A DNA stretch of 64,000 nucleotides from an uncultured Pseudomonadales bacterium (GTDB lineage: Bacteria > Pseudomonadota > Gammaproteobacteria > Pseudomonadales > Porticoccaceae), in NCBI GenBank assembly GCA_943787675.1, contig CALSNK010000005.1, positions 104,604 through 168,603 of the forward strand, written 5' to 3'. Within the stretch, counting starts at the first letter, position 1; the number at the start of each line of letters is the position of its first letter. Positions 8,468-17,792 of this stretch are shown piece after piece. Under the pieces are notes generated by a model. That model did not search any database, was not told where the DNA came from, and saw only the letters and a list, made by a program, of their open reading frames with translations. Position numbers and translations under genes: made by a program.

Positions 8468-9556
8468 ATGGTTGATATTAATGTTTCTGCGAGCACCTTT
8501 CATCGGCTGATCGACTACATAGAGAACATTGGTTTAGATGTTGATGCTATTGCTGCTGCGGCAGACGTTGATGTCGCCCATTTGTCGCTACTTGACGATA
8601 ACACGCCCCTCTCGAGCATTAAATATTCTGCACTTTACCGCGAGCTGGTAAAGGTAATGCAAAAAACTAACCCCCATATTCCCTGGGCCGGTGGCCTGGG
8701 CACAGAGTCGTTTGAAATGATGTGCTACGCACTCATGGGTTGCACCACATTGGGTGAAGCTCTGGATCGCGCGCAGCGATTTGAAGAGATGATGCGACCC
8801 TTGACCGGACGGCAGTTAAGTCTTGATGTTGGCACAGATCAGGCCAGTTTGCACTACAGTTTTGACACTCAAAACGTCTCCGCTCGGTTTGTTCCCCCTT
8901 CGTGGAAATTAGCTGGAACCTTCGATACGGTAACCATGGCCTCTGGTCTACTGGTTTGGCATGCATTTTGTGGCTGGCTGACCGGCCATTCGATCCAGGC
9001 TATCCGTGTAGAAGTTGCGCGACCTAGTATAGGTTCATCCTATGCTGGCAATATGGAAGATATGCTTGGCTGCCCAATAACCTTTTCCGCCAAGGCGAAT
9101 CGTATTGTTTTTCCCCGCGATACCCTCGATCTTCGCGTTGTGCAAAATACGGCCTCTCTAGAGCCGTTTCTCGACACCACTGTTTTCCAGCTAAGTATGA
9201 TCGAGCGTCAGCCGACTTCAGCGGCAGATGCCATAAAACAACTTATCGGCTACGATTTTAAAACCGGCGTGCCTTCTTTCTCTGAAATTGCTCATCGCCT
9301 GCATATGTCGGAGTCGAGCCTGCGCCGGCGTCTGCTGAAGGAAAAAATTTCCTACCAGCTGATAAAAGATGAGGTGCGCTGCAAATTGGCGATTGATTGT
9401 CTGGGCGATGGCAGCCGCAAAATAAATGATATCGCCGACGAGCTGGGCTTTACCGAGCCGAGCTCATTTGTACGCTCTTTTCGGCACTGGACAGGGCACA
9501 CGCCGAAAGCCTATAGACAAAATATTTCAAAACTAAAGGCCGATGATGTGGCATAG
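8468..9556 (+). CDS. AraC-family transcriptional regulator
   Basis: This 362-residue regulator has the OruR/ArgR-like layout: an N-terminal arabinose-binding-like sensor domain (about residues 20-200, including GTESFEMMCYALMGCTTLGEAL) and a C-terminal double helix-turn-helix (about 265-350). The first HTH is at FSEIAHRLHMSESSLRRRL and the second at INDIADELGFTEPSSFVRSF, ending with the family signature WTGHTPKAYR. GAGAGG gives a good ribosome site at the chosen ATG. Regulators of this type usually activate adjacent catabolic genes in response to a small ligand. The natural targets are the divergent flavoprotein/membrane-protein pair and possibly the downstream NTF2-like and TonB receptor genes. 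Confidence 0.9.
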   Translation: MVDINVSASTFHRLIDYIENIGLDVDAIAAAADVDVAHLSLLDDNTPLSSIKYSALYRELVKVMQKTNPHIPWAGGLGTESFEMMCYALMGCTTLGEALDRAQRFEEMMRPLTGRQLSLDVGTDQASLHYSFDTQNVSARFVPPSWKLAGTFDTVTMASGLLVWHAFCGWLTGHSIQAIRVEVARPSIGSSYAGNMEDMLGCPITFSAKANRIVFPRDTLDLRVVQNTASLEPFLDTTVFQLSMIERQPTSAADAIKQLIGYDFKTGVPSFSEIAHRLHMSESSLRRRLLKEKISYQLIKDEVRCKLAIDCLGDGSRKINDIADELGFTEPSSFVRSFRHWTGHTPKAYRQNISKLKADDVA

Positions 9557-9688
9557 ATTGGCTGCGCCTATTTTCATAGGGTGACGCGTTTGGTCTATTA
9601 AATTGACAGATTTTGTACTGTCGAATCTGCCATTAGCTCGGTAAGTTGTGTGGAATAATAATTAAAAAATAAAAGTTAGAGCGTTGCA

Positions 9689-10169
9689 GTGAGTGATTAT
9701 CAAGTAATTCAGCAATTGGTTTACGGCTATGCAGAGCGAATTGATGCGGGTGACTTTGAATCTATAGCAGCGTTGATGAGTCAAGGCGAAAATAATATTT
9801 CTACCTTCAGCTGAAGTACTTGAGGGTAGTCAGCAGGTACTTGCTGCAAACCGGTTGAGAGTGAAAATTTATCCGCACACTGGAACGCCATGCACCACGC
9901 ACTATGTGAACAATTTGGTGATTGCGTTGGGTAACGACGAGGCATCAGCTCAGTCTCTTTTTACGGTAACCCAGGCGTTAGAGAATTTTCCCTTACAAAC
10001 CATTATGTCGGGACGTTATTACGATAGGTTTGTTAAGGAAAGAGAAGTGTGGCGCTTTAGCGAACGCACTATTGCTCCAGACTACTTTGGAGATTTATCG
10101 TTTCATTTAAATGATTTTGAAAAAATACAAAATAACAATAACTACACAAGTTCAACCGTGAACAAATGA
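9689..10169 (+). pseudogene. NTF2-like / SnoaL-fold protein, frameshifted
   Basis: A GTG-started frame (YGYAERIDAGDFESIAALMS) stops at a TGA near 9813. A second frame one base over, open from about 9789, continues the same family without a break: LPSAEVLEGSQQV, then YPHTGTPCTTHYVNN and QSLFTVTQALENFPLQ, to 10169. Together they make one complete NTF2-like protein of about 160 residues, so a single-base frameshift lies near 9788-9803, in or beside short A/T runs. No internal stop other than the one caused by the shift is seen, which argues for a very recent lesion or a sequence error. It lies after the AraC gene and 39 bp before a TonB receptor gene that is also frameshifted. Confidence 0.75.
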
Positions 10170-10207
10170 TGTCAATTAGACAGTCCATGAAAACCGAGGG
10201 GGTAATT

Positions 10208-12912
10208 ATGAAAAAAGGTATGCAAACCGCGATCTACAGAACGGCTATTGCTTTAGCCATAGTGGCGGCAAATTCAACTCTTGCAGCTGGTATGCTCGAA
10301 GAGGTTGTTGTAACCGCAGAAAAGCGCGAGCAAAATCTTCAGGACACCCGATTTCAATCGAAGTGCTCACTGAAGCTGGGTATCGAAAACCAAGGTATTG
10401 TCGATATTACGAGCCTGTTTGACTGCCATTCCCGGTGTCCAGGGTTACGAAGCTCCCTCATCTCGAGGCAACGTCAGTTTCTCTCTGCGTGGCATTGGTG
10501 CAGGTAACCCCAACAGTGTCTCCTCTGACCCGGCTAACGCTATCTATATAGACGGAGTCTATCTGGGTAAAGCAACTGGCAATGGCGTTGACGCCATGGA
10601 CCTAGAGCGCATTGAGGTGTTGAAAGGCCCTCAGGGTACTCTCTACGGACGCAACTCTATCGGTGGTGCGATTAACTTTATCACTAAGAAACCTGGCGAA
10701 GAACTGGGCGCTAAAGTGAAGCTGTCTGCCGGTGATTACGGCTATGAAGCGGCTAATATGCGATTCGATGTTCCCCTCAGCGATAATCTTGGGAATGGCT
10801 GTTTCTGGTTACACGCGCAAGCGCGATGATCTCTACGACAACAGCAACTCGAGCGTGGCTGGATTTGAAAATCTTGACCGTTCCGGGCACCGTTTCTCTC
10901 TGCGTTATACACCTTCAGACAGCTTGGTTATCGACTACAGCTTTTCTCACGATGAGCTCGACGAGCACTCGCAGATGATGGATGTGGTAGGTTTTAATCC
11001 TCGGGCTGATGTTATCAATGCCGAAGGTTATCCGTCTGCTGTGGCAGTAAATAGCGCCAGTCGCGCTGAAACAGTTGCAGCCACAGTCGGAGGAATCAAT
11101 CAGTACCGAGGTTTCGGTATGCTCGGCGCGCCAGAGGTAGATACTTATTTAGGCTGGGCAAATGATTTTATTGCTTGGACAAATGATGAGCTGGCCTCGG
11201 CTGACTCAAAGCCTGGTATGGGCTCTTCTGATATGAGCTCACGTGCTACCAATGACGTTGATGCCCACTCGTTAACGGTCTCATACAAGTTTGACGATAT
11301 GGGTGCCTTTGGCGATGTTGAATTTAAATCTATCACCGCTACTCGCGAAGTGAAAAGTTTGAACAGTGCCGATTTAGACGGTATCAACAGCGCTAATATC
11401 ATAACGGACCTGCCGTTGTTAACCATTGGTGGTCTGTTCTTTAACTCAGTCGTGCCAGATGATATTCCTGCGGGACCCAATCTCAACTACGGTATAGACG
11501 CGGCAGGAGAGTATGGCTTAGCGCTGTCGTTGATTGCTGCGATTGAAGAGCGCGGTTCTGCCCCAGTGTTCAATAACTATTCTTTCACTGAGCATGAACA
11601 GTTCTCTCAGGAACTACAAATGGTGGGTAGTACCGATACCCTGGACTATGCAGTTGGCCTCTACTACTACGATGATGACTCGTCATTCCGCAATCACCGT
11701 ATTGCCTCGTTCCCTCTGGCTACCTCTGATACCTCGTCGCACGATGTAGCGGCGGAAGCGACTTCGGTCTACGGTCAGTTTACTTACCGTGCCAGCGAAG
11801 AGAGCAAGGTGGCTATTACAGCCGGCCTGCGTTATACCGAAGAAACCAAAGATGTCACCTATCTGTGGCGCGGTTATAATTCCAACTTTATCAATATGTT
11901 CTATCCAGTATTTTTGAATCCGACTGTTGATAATTCAACTTACAATCCCAATAATAATTATGTGACCAATGAAGAAGCCGAGTCTTTACCTGAACGCGCC
12001 GGTATTTATGGTCGTGAGTTCTCTGAAGATTTCGACAATCTATCAGGTCGCTTAACAGTTCAATATGATCTCTCAGATGATGCCAATGTCTATGCAACCT
12101 ACTCAACAGGTTACCGCAGCGGTGGTTTCAATGGAGATTACTTCGACCAAACTAATGATACAGCGGATGCCTTCAATGAAGAAAAAATTGAGAGCATGGA
12201 ACTGGGCTATAAGTCCTTGTTCTGGGACGGCCGTGCACAGTTGAATACGGCTCTGTATTCCTATGATTACGAAGATCTGCAGGTTTCCACTGTCCTTACC
12301 GAAGGCTCTAAAGTGACCAGCGCCATTGCCAATGCCGGTTCTGCTTCGCGGGACGGTATTGAAATGTCACTGCGTCTCGCACCAACGGACAATCTGCTGG
12401 TGTCTCTCGCCTGGAGTCATATCAATGGTGACTTTGATGAGTACCCGGCAGTCTATGGTTCACCTACAGACGGTGCAGCTGTGTTAGATATGAACAATGT
12501 TGCTCAGCGCGCTATGGTGCCAGACGACTCTTTCAATCTGGGTCTGGATTGGAACATTATGGACACTGGCTCAAGTCAGCTGGCTCTGACCCTGACGGCG
12601 GCCTATCAGGATGAGACAGTTTCAATTCCTGTGTCTACGGCAGTGTATAACACCAATGCCGCGAACCCAGCGCCAGATACGCCAGTGGCCTATGCGCAGA
12701 CGCCAAACAATGAGAGAACTATTGTTAACGCCCGCCTGAGCTGGACTAAGGCGCTCAAAGACAGCAACGTAGTTGTAGCTCTGTGGGGTAAAAACCTGCT
12801 CGACGAAGACTATCGCAGCTTTGGTTTCAACTACGGTGATGCACTGGGTCTTAACCTCCACCAGTACGGCGAACCCGCTACCTTTGGTCTCGACATTAGC
12901 TGGGAAATGTAA
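10208..12912 (+). pseudogene. TonB-dependent receptor, interrupted by several frameshifts near its 5' end
   Basis: The start at 10208 follows GAGGGGG. A signal peptide (AIALAIVAANSTLAAG) leads to the TonB-box region LEEVVVTAEKREQN. The plug domain is spread over three frames. Single-base changes are needed near 10345-10349, at GGG 10378-10380, near 10421-10425, and at GGG 10791-10793. Between them the expected plug motifs are intact (SFSLRGIGAGNPN, ERIEVLKGPQGTLYGRNSIGGAINF). The barrel from 10795 to 12912 is clean and ends correctly in LDISWEM. If the shifts are real the receptor is dead; if they are sequence errors it is a normal outer-membrane receptor of roughly 900 residues. It follows the AraC gene and probably imports the substrate of this locus. 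Confidence 0.85.
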
Positions 12913-12917
12913 CACCT

Positions 12918-12937
12918 AAGGTAGCTTAGGCTACCTT
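12918..12937 (+). other. Perfect inverted repeat after receptor gene
   Basis: AAGGTAGC and GCTACCTT flank a 4-base loop directly after the receptor stop codon. There is no T tract, so it may stabilise the transcript end upstream of the true terminator. Confidence 0.5.
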
Positions 12938-12947
12938 AATGGAAAAC

Positions 12948-12980
12948 AAAAAAAACCGGCTTATTTAGCCGGTTTTTTTT
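12948..12980. terminator. Bidirectional rho-independent terminator
   Basis: CCGGCT - TATTT - AGCCGG stem-loop with an A run before and eight T after it. It separates the plus-strand receptor gene from the convergent SDR operon. Confidence 0.88.
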
Positions 12981-12999
12981 ATCCTGTCGCGGTTAAATA

Positions 13000-13758
13000 T
13001 TAAATACTGGCGGGCCTAAACATGGCGTCATGGCCACCGTCTATATAGAGCATTGAGCCAGCGATAAAGCTCGCTTTATCGCTGATTAAAAACTCCACAG
13101 CATCAGCCATATCCTCTGGATGACCCGGGCGCTGCAGGGGAATCGACGCAACAAATTTTCTGATCGCATCACCATACTGTGGATCGTCGGCAACCCCTTT
13201 AGTCATTGCGGTTTCGGTATAGCCCGGAGCAATCGCATTGAGGCGAATACCCTGCGCGGCAAATTGCGGTGCGTTTTTACGCATCCACTTGGCTATCGCC
13301 TGCTTACTGCCGCTGTAACAGTCGTGACCGCTAACCTCAGACAATATGCTGTCGATGTCCTGCCACTGATCCTCGAGCAACATTTCTACTAACTCAGGCT
13401 TTTGGCACATAGGCGCTGAATTGGACGACACCATCACGACACTGCTGCCCGGTGCCAGACGCTGACGCAGGCGATTAATAATCTCGACGCTGCCGGTATA
13501 GTTAATGCTGAGAATTTTTTTCAAATCGGGAAAATGCGAGGCGACACCGGCGCAGGTAATAATGCCGCCGATACTCTCTGGTAGCATGTCCAGCAGGGCG
13601 CTAATCGCAGCTTCACGCTGGCTTGCCTGAGACAGGTCAACCTCAATATCCGCCTCGTGCAAATCCAGCACAACCACTTGATGCCCCGCACCTTTTAAGC
13701 GCGCTTTGATAGCCGAGCCAATGCCGGTGGCGCCTCCGGTCAAAACATAGGTAGACAT
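13000..13758 (-). CDS. SDR resembling 3-alpha-hydroxysteroid dehydrogenase/carbonyl reductase
   Basis: This 252-residue SDR has TGGATGIG (7-14), a CAG in place of NNAG (69-71), SSNS (111-114) and Tyr148/Lys152. The gap between the catalytic Ser and Tyr is about 35 residues rather than the usual 13, and the C-terminus reads YIDGGHDAMFRP. Both features match, from memory, the 3-alpha-HSD/carbonyl reductase of Comamonas testosteroni, which also has a long insertion there and an IDGGIDAVMRP tail. It would oxidise or reduce a 3-hydroxyl/3-keto group on a steroid-like substrate with NAD(H). It is the last gene of the TetR - amidohydrolase - SDR - SDR operon, 5 bp after its neighbour. Family is firm; steroid specificity is inferred. 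Confidence 0.82.
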   Translation of the reverse strand: MSTYVLTGGATGIGSAIKARLKGAGHQVVVLDLHEADIEVDLSQASQREAAISALLDMLPESIGGIITCAGVASHFPDLKKILSINYTGSVEIINRLRQRLAPGSSVVMVSSNSAPMCQKPELVEMLLEDQWQDIDSILSEVSGHDCYSGSKQAIAKWMRKNAPQFAAQGIRLNAIAPGYTETAMTKGVADDPQYGDAIRKFVASIPLQRPGHPEDMADAVEFLISDKASFIAGSMLYIDGGHDAMFRPASI

Positions 13759-13763
13759 AGTCT

Positions 13764-14573
13764 CTACTCCTCTTCGCTGTCGATTACAGACTGAATGGCA
13801 CTGCCGGGAAGGGCCTGCATGCCGCCGTCGATTTCGAGGATTTTACCGCTGACAAAGCTACTGGCCGAGGAGGCCAGGTAGAGTGCACCAAGGGCAATAT
13901 CTTCTGGTTGGCCAAGGCGTTTCAGGGGAATCCATTTTGTTGTGTTTTTTAGCATGGTTTCATTTTGGGTAATAAAGGCGGTGCTGGGTGTTTCTATGGC
14001 TCCGGGAGAAACCGCATTGACCCGAATTTTGGGTGACAGCTCGTAGGACATAACTTTGGTCATCTGATTCATGCCTGCCTTGGCCGCCGCGTAGGCAGAA
14101 AAGTTCTTGTCCACCATCCAGCTGAGCGCCGACGAGACATTGACGATCGTTGGGCTGTCGGCGGCACGCAACAGGCTCAGGCAGAGGTGGGTAAGAGTGT
14201 AGGCTGACGTGAGGTTAATGCGCACAGTGTGCTCAAAGCGGCCCATGTCGACTTTCTCTATACTGCCCCAGCCTTTGCCTGGTGCGCCGGCGTTATTGAC
14301 CAGAATGTCGAGGCTATCGCTGTGCTCTGTAACTTTGGCGACCAGGGCTTTAAGTTGGTCTTCCTTGGTTACGTCGCAGACTATAGCTTCGGCCTTGACG
14401 CCAAACCCGCGGCAGGCTTCGGCTACCTGTTCGATATCGTCTATGCTGCGCGCCACGCAAAATACATTGGCGCCCATCTCGGCAAAGCTTTTTGCAATGC
14501 TGGCACCAATACCTTTGCCAGCTCCGGTGACGATCGCGGTTTTTCCATCCAGTCTAAATGCATCGAGTAACAT
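13764..14573 (-). CDS. SDR, 7-alpha-HSDH-like
   Basis: This classical SDR of 269 residues has TGAGKGIG (16-23), NNAG (93-96), VSS (146-148) and Tyr161/Lys165 in YAAAK. The C-terminus has FVSGKILEIDGGMQ. The overall pattern (FRLDGKTAIVTGAGKGIG at the start) is that of HdhA/7-alpha-hydroxysteroid dehydrogenase-type and related enzymes, though the group is broad. A short acidic tail (SVIDSEEE) extends past the usual end. It sits between the frameshifted amidohydrolase (20 bp gap) and the 3-alpha-HSD-like SDR (5 bp gap). Hydroxyl-to-ketone oxidation on a polycyclic substrate is the contextual guess. Confidence 0.85.
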   Translation of the reverse strand: MLLDAFRLDGKTAIVTGAGKGIGASIAKSFAEMGANVFCVARSIDDIEQVAEACRGFGVKAEAIVCDVTKEDQLKALVAKVTEHSDSLDILVNNAGAPGKGWGSIEKVDMGRFEHTVRINLTSAYTLTHLCLSLLRAADSPTIVNVSSALSWMVDKNFSAYAAAKAGMNQMTKVMSYELSPKIRVNAVSPGAIETPSTAFITQNETMLKNTTKWIPLKRLGQPEDIALGALYLASSASSFVSGKILEIDGGMQALPGSAIQSVIDSEEE

Positions 14574-14593
14574 TTTTTTCTCCTTTAGCGGTG

Positions 14594-16300
14594 TTATTGT
14601 TTTGCTTGGAAATAACTGACACCACCAATAATGGTTTCAATAATTTTTAGATCTTTTAATTTTTCCGGGTGCAGCAGGGGGTTGTCTTCTAACAGGGTGA
14701 AGTCGGCGTACTTACCGACACTGATAGAGCCGATCTCATGGTCTAGGTGGACTTGCCAGGCAGCGTCAATGGTAATGGCTTTGAGTGCGCTGGCGACGCC
14801 AACACGCTCATCCTCACCCAGTGTGGCGCCGCTGGCGGTCTGACGATTAACACTGGACCATGCCGACAGTAGAGGTTGCATAGGGACAATAGGGGTATCC
14901 AGATGAGTACTGAAGCGCAGGCCTATTTTTTCGGCACTGCGCAGTGGGCTGATATGACTCGCTCGCTCTGAGCCAATTAGCACATCGCGGTGCTGGTCAC
15001 CCCAATAGTAGGTGTGGGCGACAAAAAAACTTGGGGTAACATCCAGCTGCTGCATCCGTTGTAGCTGATCTGGGCGAGCCATTTGCGCATGGATTAAAAT
15101 TGTTCGCTCCACTGGCTGGCCCAGAGTAGTTTGCACATAGTCGATGGCGTCGAGAATGTCGTCAATCGAGGCATCGCCATTACCGTGTATAACCGCCTGA
15201 AAACCGGCTTGCGCAATATTGAAGACTTTGCTTTTGAGTTCATCTAGGGGAATGCGTGGATAGCCTCGGTAGAGGTCATCACCCTTATGAGGGCTGTGAT
15301 AGGGGTGGGTTAAATAACCGGTAAAGCCCTGAATGGAACCGTCGGCAATCAACTTTATGGCGCCAATATGGCGCTGGTTAGTGGCCAGGTCTGCGGCCTT
15401 GACCTTGCCCTCAATAAGCTCGAGGCCAAGGCTGTCGTAGTCGGGAAAAATAACCAAACGCTGGGGAATTTTGTTAAGCCCCATAGCGAGCGTTAATCCC
15501 TGAACATATTGTCCAGAGGCATTGCTCGCCTGGGCGGTAGTAACGCCGTTGCTGAGGTACTCCTCGCGGGCAAAGTCGACCATGGCGATAAACTGCATCA
15601 AACTCAGGTCGAGGAGCCGGCTTTTGAAAGGCCAGTGCGGCATTTTCTTCCACCAGACCGTTGGCTGTGCCGTCGCTGTTGCGATGAATATGACCGCCGG
15701 CGGGGTCTTCTTGCAGCTGATCAAAACCGACCAATCTAAATGCCGCACTATTAGCCACGCCCATGTGGCCAGAGACATGCATTAAAAATACCGGGTGATT
15801 GGGGGCAATGGCGTCTAACTCTTGCAGGCTCGGGTGACGCTTTTCGTTGAGCATCAACTGGTCGTAGCCATAGCCACCAACCCATTCGCCCTCTGCTGTG
15901 TTCTGGACCTGGGTGGCAACGCGCTCAAGTAGCTGCGGCTATGCTCTTCACTTGGCCCACCGGCGGACTGCGCAGATCAGCTAAAAACAGTGCCATGCCG
16001 GAGGCGGGAAAATGACTGTGGGCATCCACCAATCCCGGCAGCATAGTGGCGCCGTCGAGATCGTGCATTACTGGTTTGCGCATCAACCAAGGCATCTATG
16101 TCTGCACGACTGCCCAGGGCAATTATGCGATCGTCGCGAACAAATACCGCCTCAACGCTGGGTTGCTTATCATCCATGGTTAAAATAGTGCCATTAAACC
16201 AAGCTTGGCTCGCGGCCGGCTTTTCCGGTTGCACGGCCCAGTAGGATAGAGCGACTAAAGTGATAAGTAGCCCCAGTAAAATCTTTAAAAACCATTTCAT
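14594..16300 (-). pseudogene. YtcJ-like amidohydrolase (amidohydrolase_3), with three frameshifts
   Basis: The N-terminus is a membrane anchor (KWFLKILLGLLITLVALSYW), followed by the metallo-hydrolase fold spread over several frames. LPGLVDAHSHF supplies the HxH metal motif, then come GHMGVANSAAF, GAIKLIADGSIQGFTG, AVIHGNGD and a STHLD segment near the C-terminus. Frame changes are needed near 16070-16074, 15930-15938 and 15621-15626. Repairing them yields one continuous protein of about 565 residues. Its start overlaps the stop of the TetR gene by 4 bp. Proteins of this family hydrolyse amides or related bonds; in this operon it could release a conjugated side chain. A second, intact family member lies at 19796-21502. 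Confidence 0.82.
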
Positions 16301-16923
16301 TGTGATTTCCTTGCTCTCAGCATCAGCGCCACCTGTGACACCATTTTTGTCAGTTGGCTGCCTAGGTCCTTGGGGGAGTGGGTGAGTGCATTCATCAGCG
16401 AATAAAGGTAACTGCCGACAACAATTTGCACCTGCAGGTCAATATCCACCTCGGTGTCTACATCACCCTGCTCTCGACCTTTGGTCAACAACTCAGCCAT
16501 GGCATTGTTCAATTTACTCAGACGATTTGATGCCTCATCGGGTTTTGCCAGACCACCTAGGCCTTCGACAATAATCACCCGCATCAGCGGGATATGGGAC
16601 TCCATATAGTCGGCAGTATTGGTCATTAAATTACACAGTCGCTGCTCGGTGCTTTTGGGCTCTTTTAGCTCCTCAGCAATGGAGGCAATAAATTCATTGT
16701 CCATGCGCTCGACCATGCTTTGCAGCACTGCATGTTTGGTTGAGAAGTAATTGAAGAATGTCGGTTTAGATATCTCTGCCCCTTCAGCGATGGCGTCGAC
16801 CGTTGTTGTCTGATAGCCATGAGCGATAAATAGCTCGCCCGCACAATCGACAATCCGCGAGTGTGTCATGCGCTTTTTGCGTTCGCGCAGGGGCAGATTT
16901 TTCAGGGATTTAGTAGACAACAT
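16297..16923 (-). CDS. TetR-family transcriptional regulator
   Basis: This 208-residue protein has an N-terminal TetR helix-turn-helix (HSRIVDCAGELFIAHGYQTT, then VDAIAEGAEISKPTFFNYF) and an all-helical ligand-binding domain. The ATG at 16923 follows a GAGG site. It is the first gene of a minus-strand operon (regulator - amidohydrolase - two SDRs), overlaps the next gene by 4 bp, and is divergent from an SDR/Rieske oxygenase pair. That arrangement is the classic one for a local repressor controlling both directions from the 90 bp spacer. Confidence 0.9.
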   Translation of the reverse strand: MLSTKSLKNLPLRERKKRMTHSRIVDCAGELFIAHGYQTTTVDAIAEGAEISKPTFFNYFSTKHAVLQSMVERMDNEFIASIAEELKEPKSTEQRLCNLMTNTADYMESHIPLMRVIIVEGLGGLAKPDEASNRLSKLNNAMAELLTKGREQGDVDTEVDIDLQVQIVVGSYLYSLMNALTHSPKDLGSQLTKMVSQVALMLRARKSQ

Positions 16924-17013
16924 GGTTTTACCTCGAGAAATTTACTGGCGAAAGTATATACCATGGTTAAAAAATAAAGTAGAGTAAGATTTTTAAGGAA
17001 GAGGAATTTGACA
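16924..17013. promoter_or_regulatory. Divergent spacer with candidate TetR operator
   Basis: This AT-rich 90 bp spacer lies between the TetR gene and the SDR/Rieske unit. A symmetric ACCATGGT (16960-16967) lies centrally, within TATACCATGGTTAA. It is the best candidate operator I can see, but the palindrome is short and such sites vary. GGAAGAGGAA just before 17014 is the ribosome site of the plus-strand gene. Confidence 0.35.
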
Positions 17014-17769
17014 ATGTTGTTAAGTGATAAAGTCGGCCTAGTTACCGGTGGTGGTATGGGTATTGGCAGGGCCATTTGCCTGGCCTTTGCTAGAGAGGGG
17101 GCCAAGGTTGTGGTGGCGGATTTCAATCCTGAAAGTGGCGCTGAAACGGTTCAGTTAATCCGTGACAGTGGCGGCGAAGGCCTATTTGTACAGGCGGATG
17201 TCACTGATGAAGCCCAGGTCAGGGCTATGGTTGCCACCGCAGTTGATCACTATGGTCGGCTGGATATTGCCTGTAACAGCGCTGCGGTGAGCCGCGGCTC
17301 TGGACCCATTCATCTATTTGAAAAAACCGTTTTCGATGACACGCTGAATATGTGCTTAAGCAATACCTGGCTGTGCCAAAAGTATGAGCTGAGTGCCATG
17401 CTCGAGCAGGGGGCGGGCAGTATTGTCAATATATCGTCAAATGCCTCGCTGCGTGGTCAGGTCTATAACACCGCCTATGCCGCGGCTAAAGCGGGGGTCA
17501 ATACATTGACTCAGAGTTCAGCTGCCGAGTATGGCAGCAAAGGTATTCGAATTAATGCTGTGTCCCCCGGTGTGGTGCGTACGCCCGGTGTGGAAAAATA
17601 TTTTGCCGAACAGCCGAAAATTGCCGAGGGCTTAAAGCGCGCCGCGGTGATGAACCGTCTTGGCGAGCCAGAGGAAATTGCTGAAGCAGTGGTGTTTTTA
17701 TCTTCAGACCGCGCGTCATTTATTACTGGCCAAATTTTATCTGTTGATGGCGGTGCTGCCGTCCGCTAA
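17014..17769 (+). CDS. Short-chain dehydrogenase/reductase (SDR)
   Basis: This classical SDR of 251 residues has TGGGMGIG (11-18), Asp36 for NAD(H) selectivity, CNSAA where NNAG is usual (88-92), NISSNAS (139-145) and Tyr155/Lys159 in YAAAK. It ends with the common GQILSVDGGAA tail. An in-frame TTG lies two codons upstream, but the ATG at 17014 is better placed relative to GAGGAA. It lies 23 bp before the Rieske oxygenase gene, so the two are co-transcribed from the TetR-flanked spacer. Oxidation of the hydroxyl introduced by the oxygenase, or of a neighbouring alcohol, is a reasonable inference. Confidence 0.88.
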   Translation: MLLSDKVGLVTGGGMGIGRAICLAFAREGAKVVVADFNPESGAETVQLIRDSGGEGLFVQADVTDEAQVRAMVATAVDHYGRLDIACNSAAVSRGSGPIHLFEKTVFDDTLNMCLSNTWLCQKYELSAMLEQGAGSIVNISSNASLRGQVYNTAYAAAKAGVNTLTQSSAAEYGSKGIRINAVSPGVVRTPGVEKYFAEQPKIAEGLKRAAVMNRLGEPEEIAEAVVFLSSDRASFITGQILSVDGGAAVR

Positions 17770-17792
17770 ATGCTGTTGAAGAGAGATATCCT

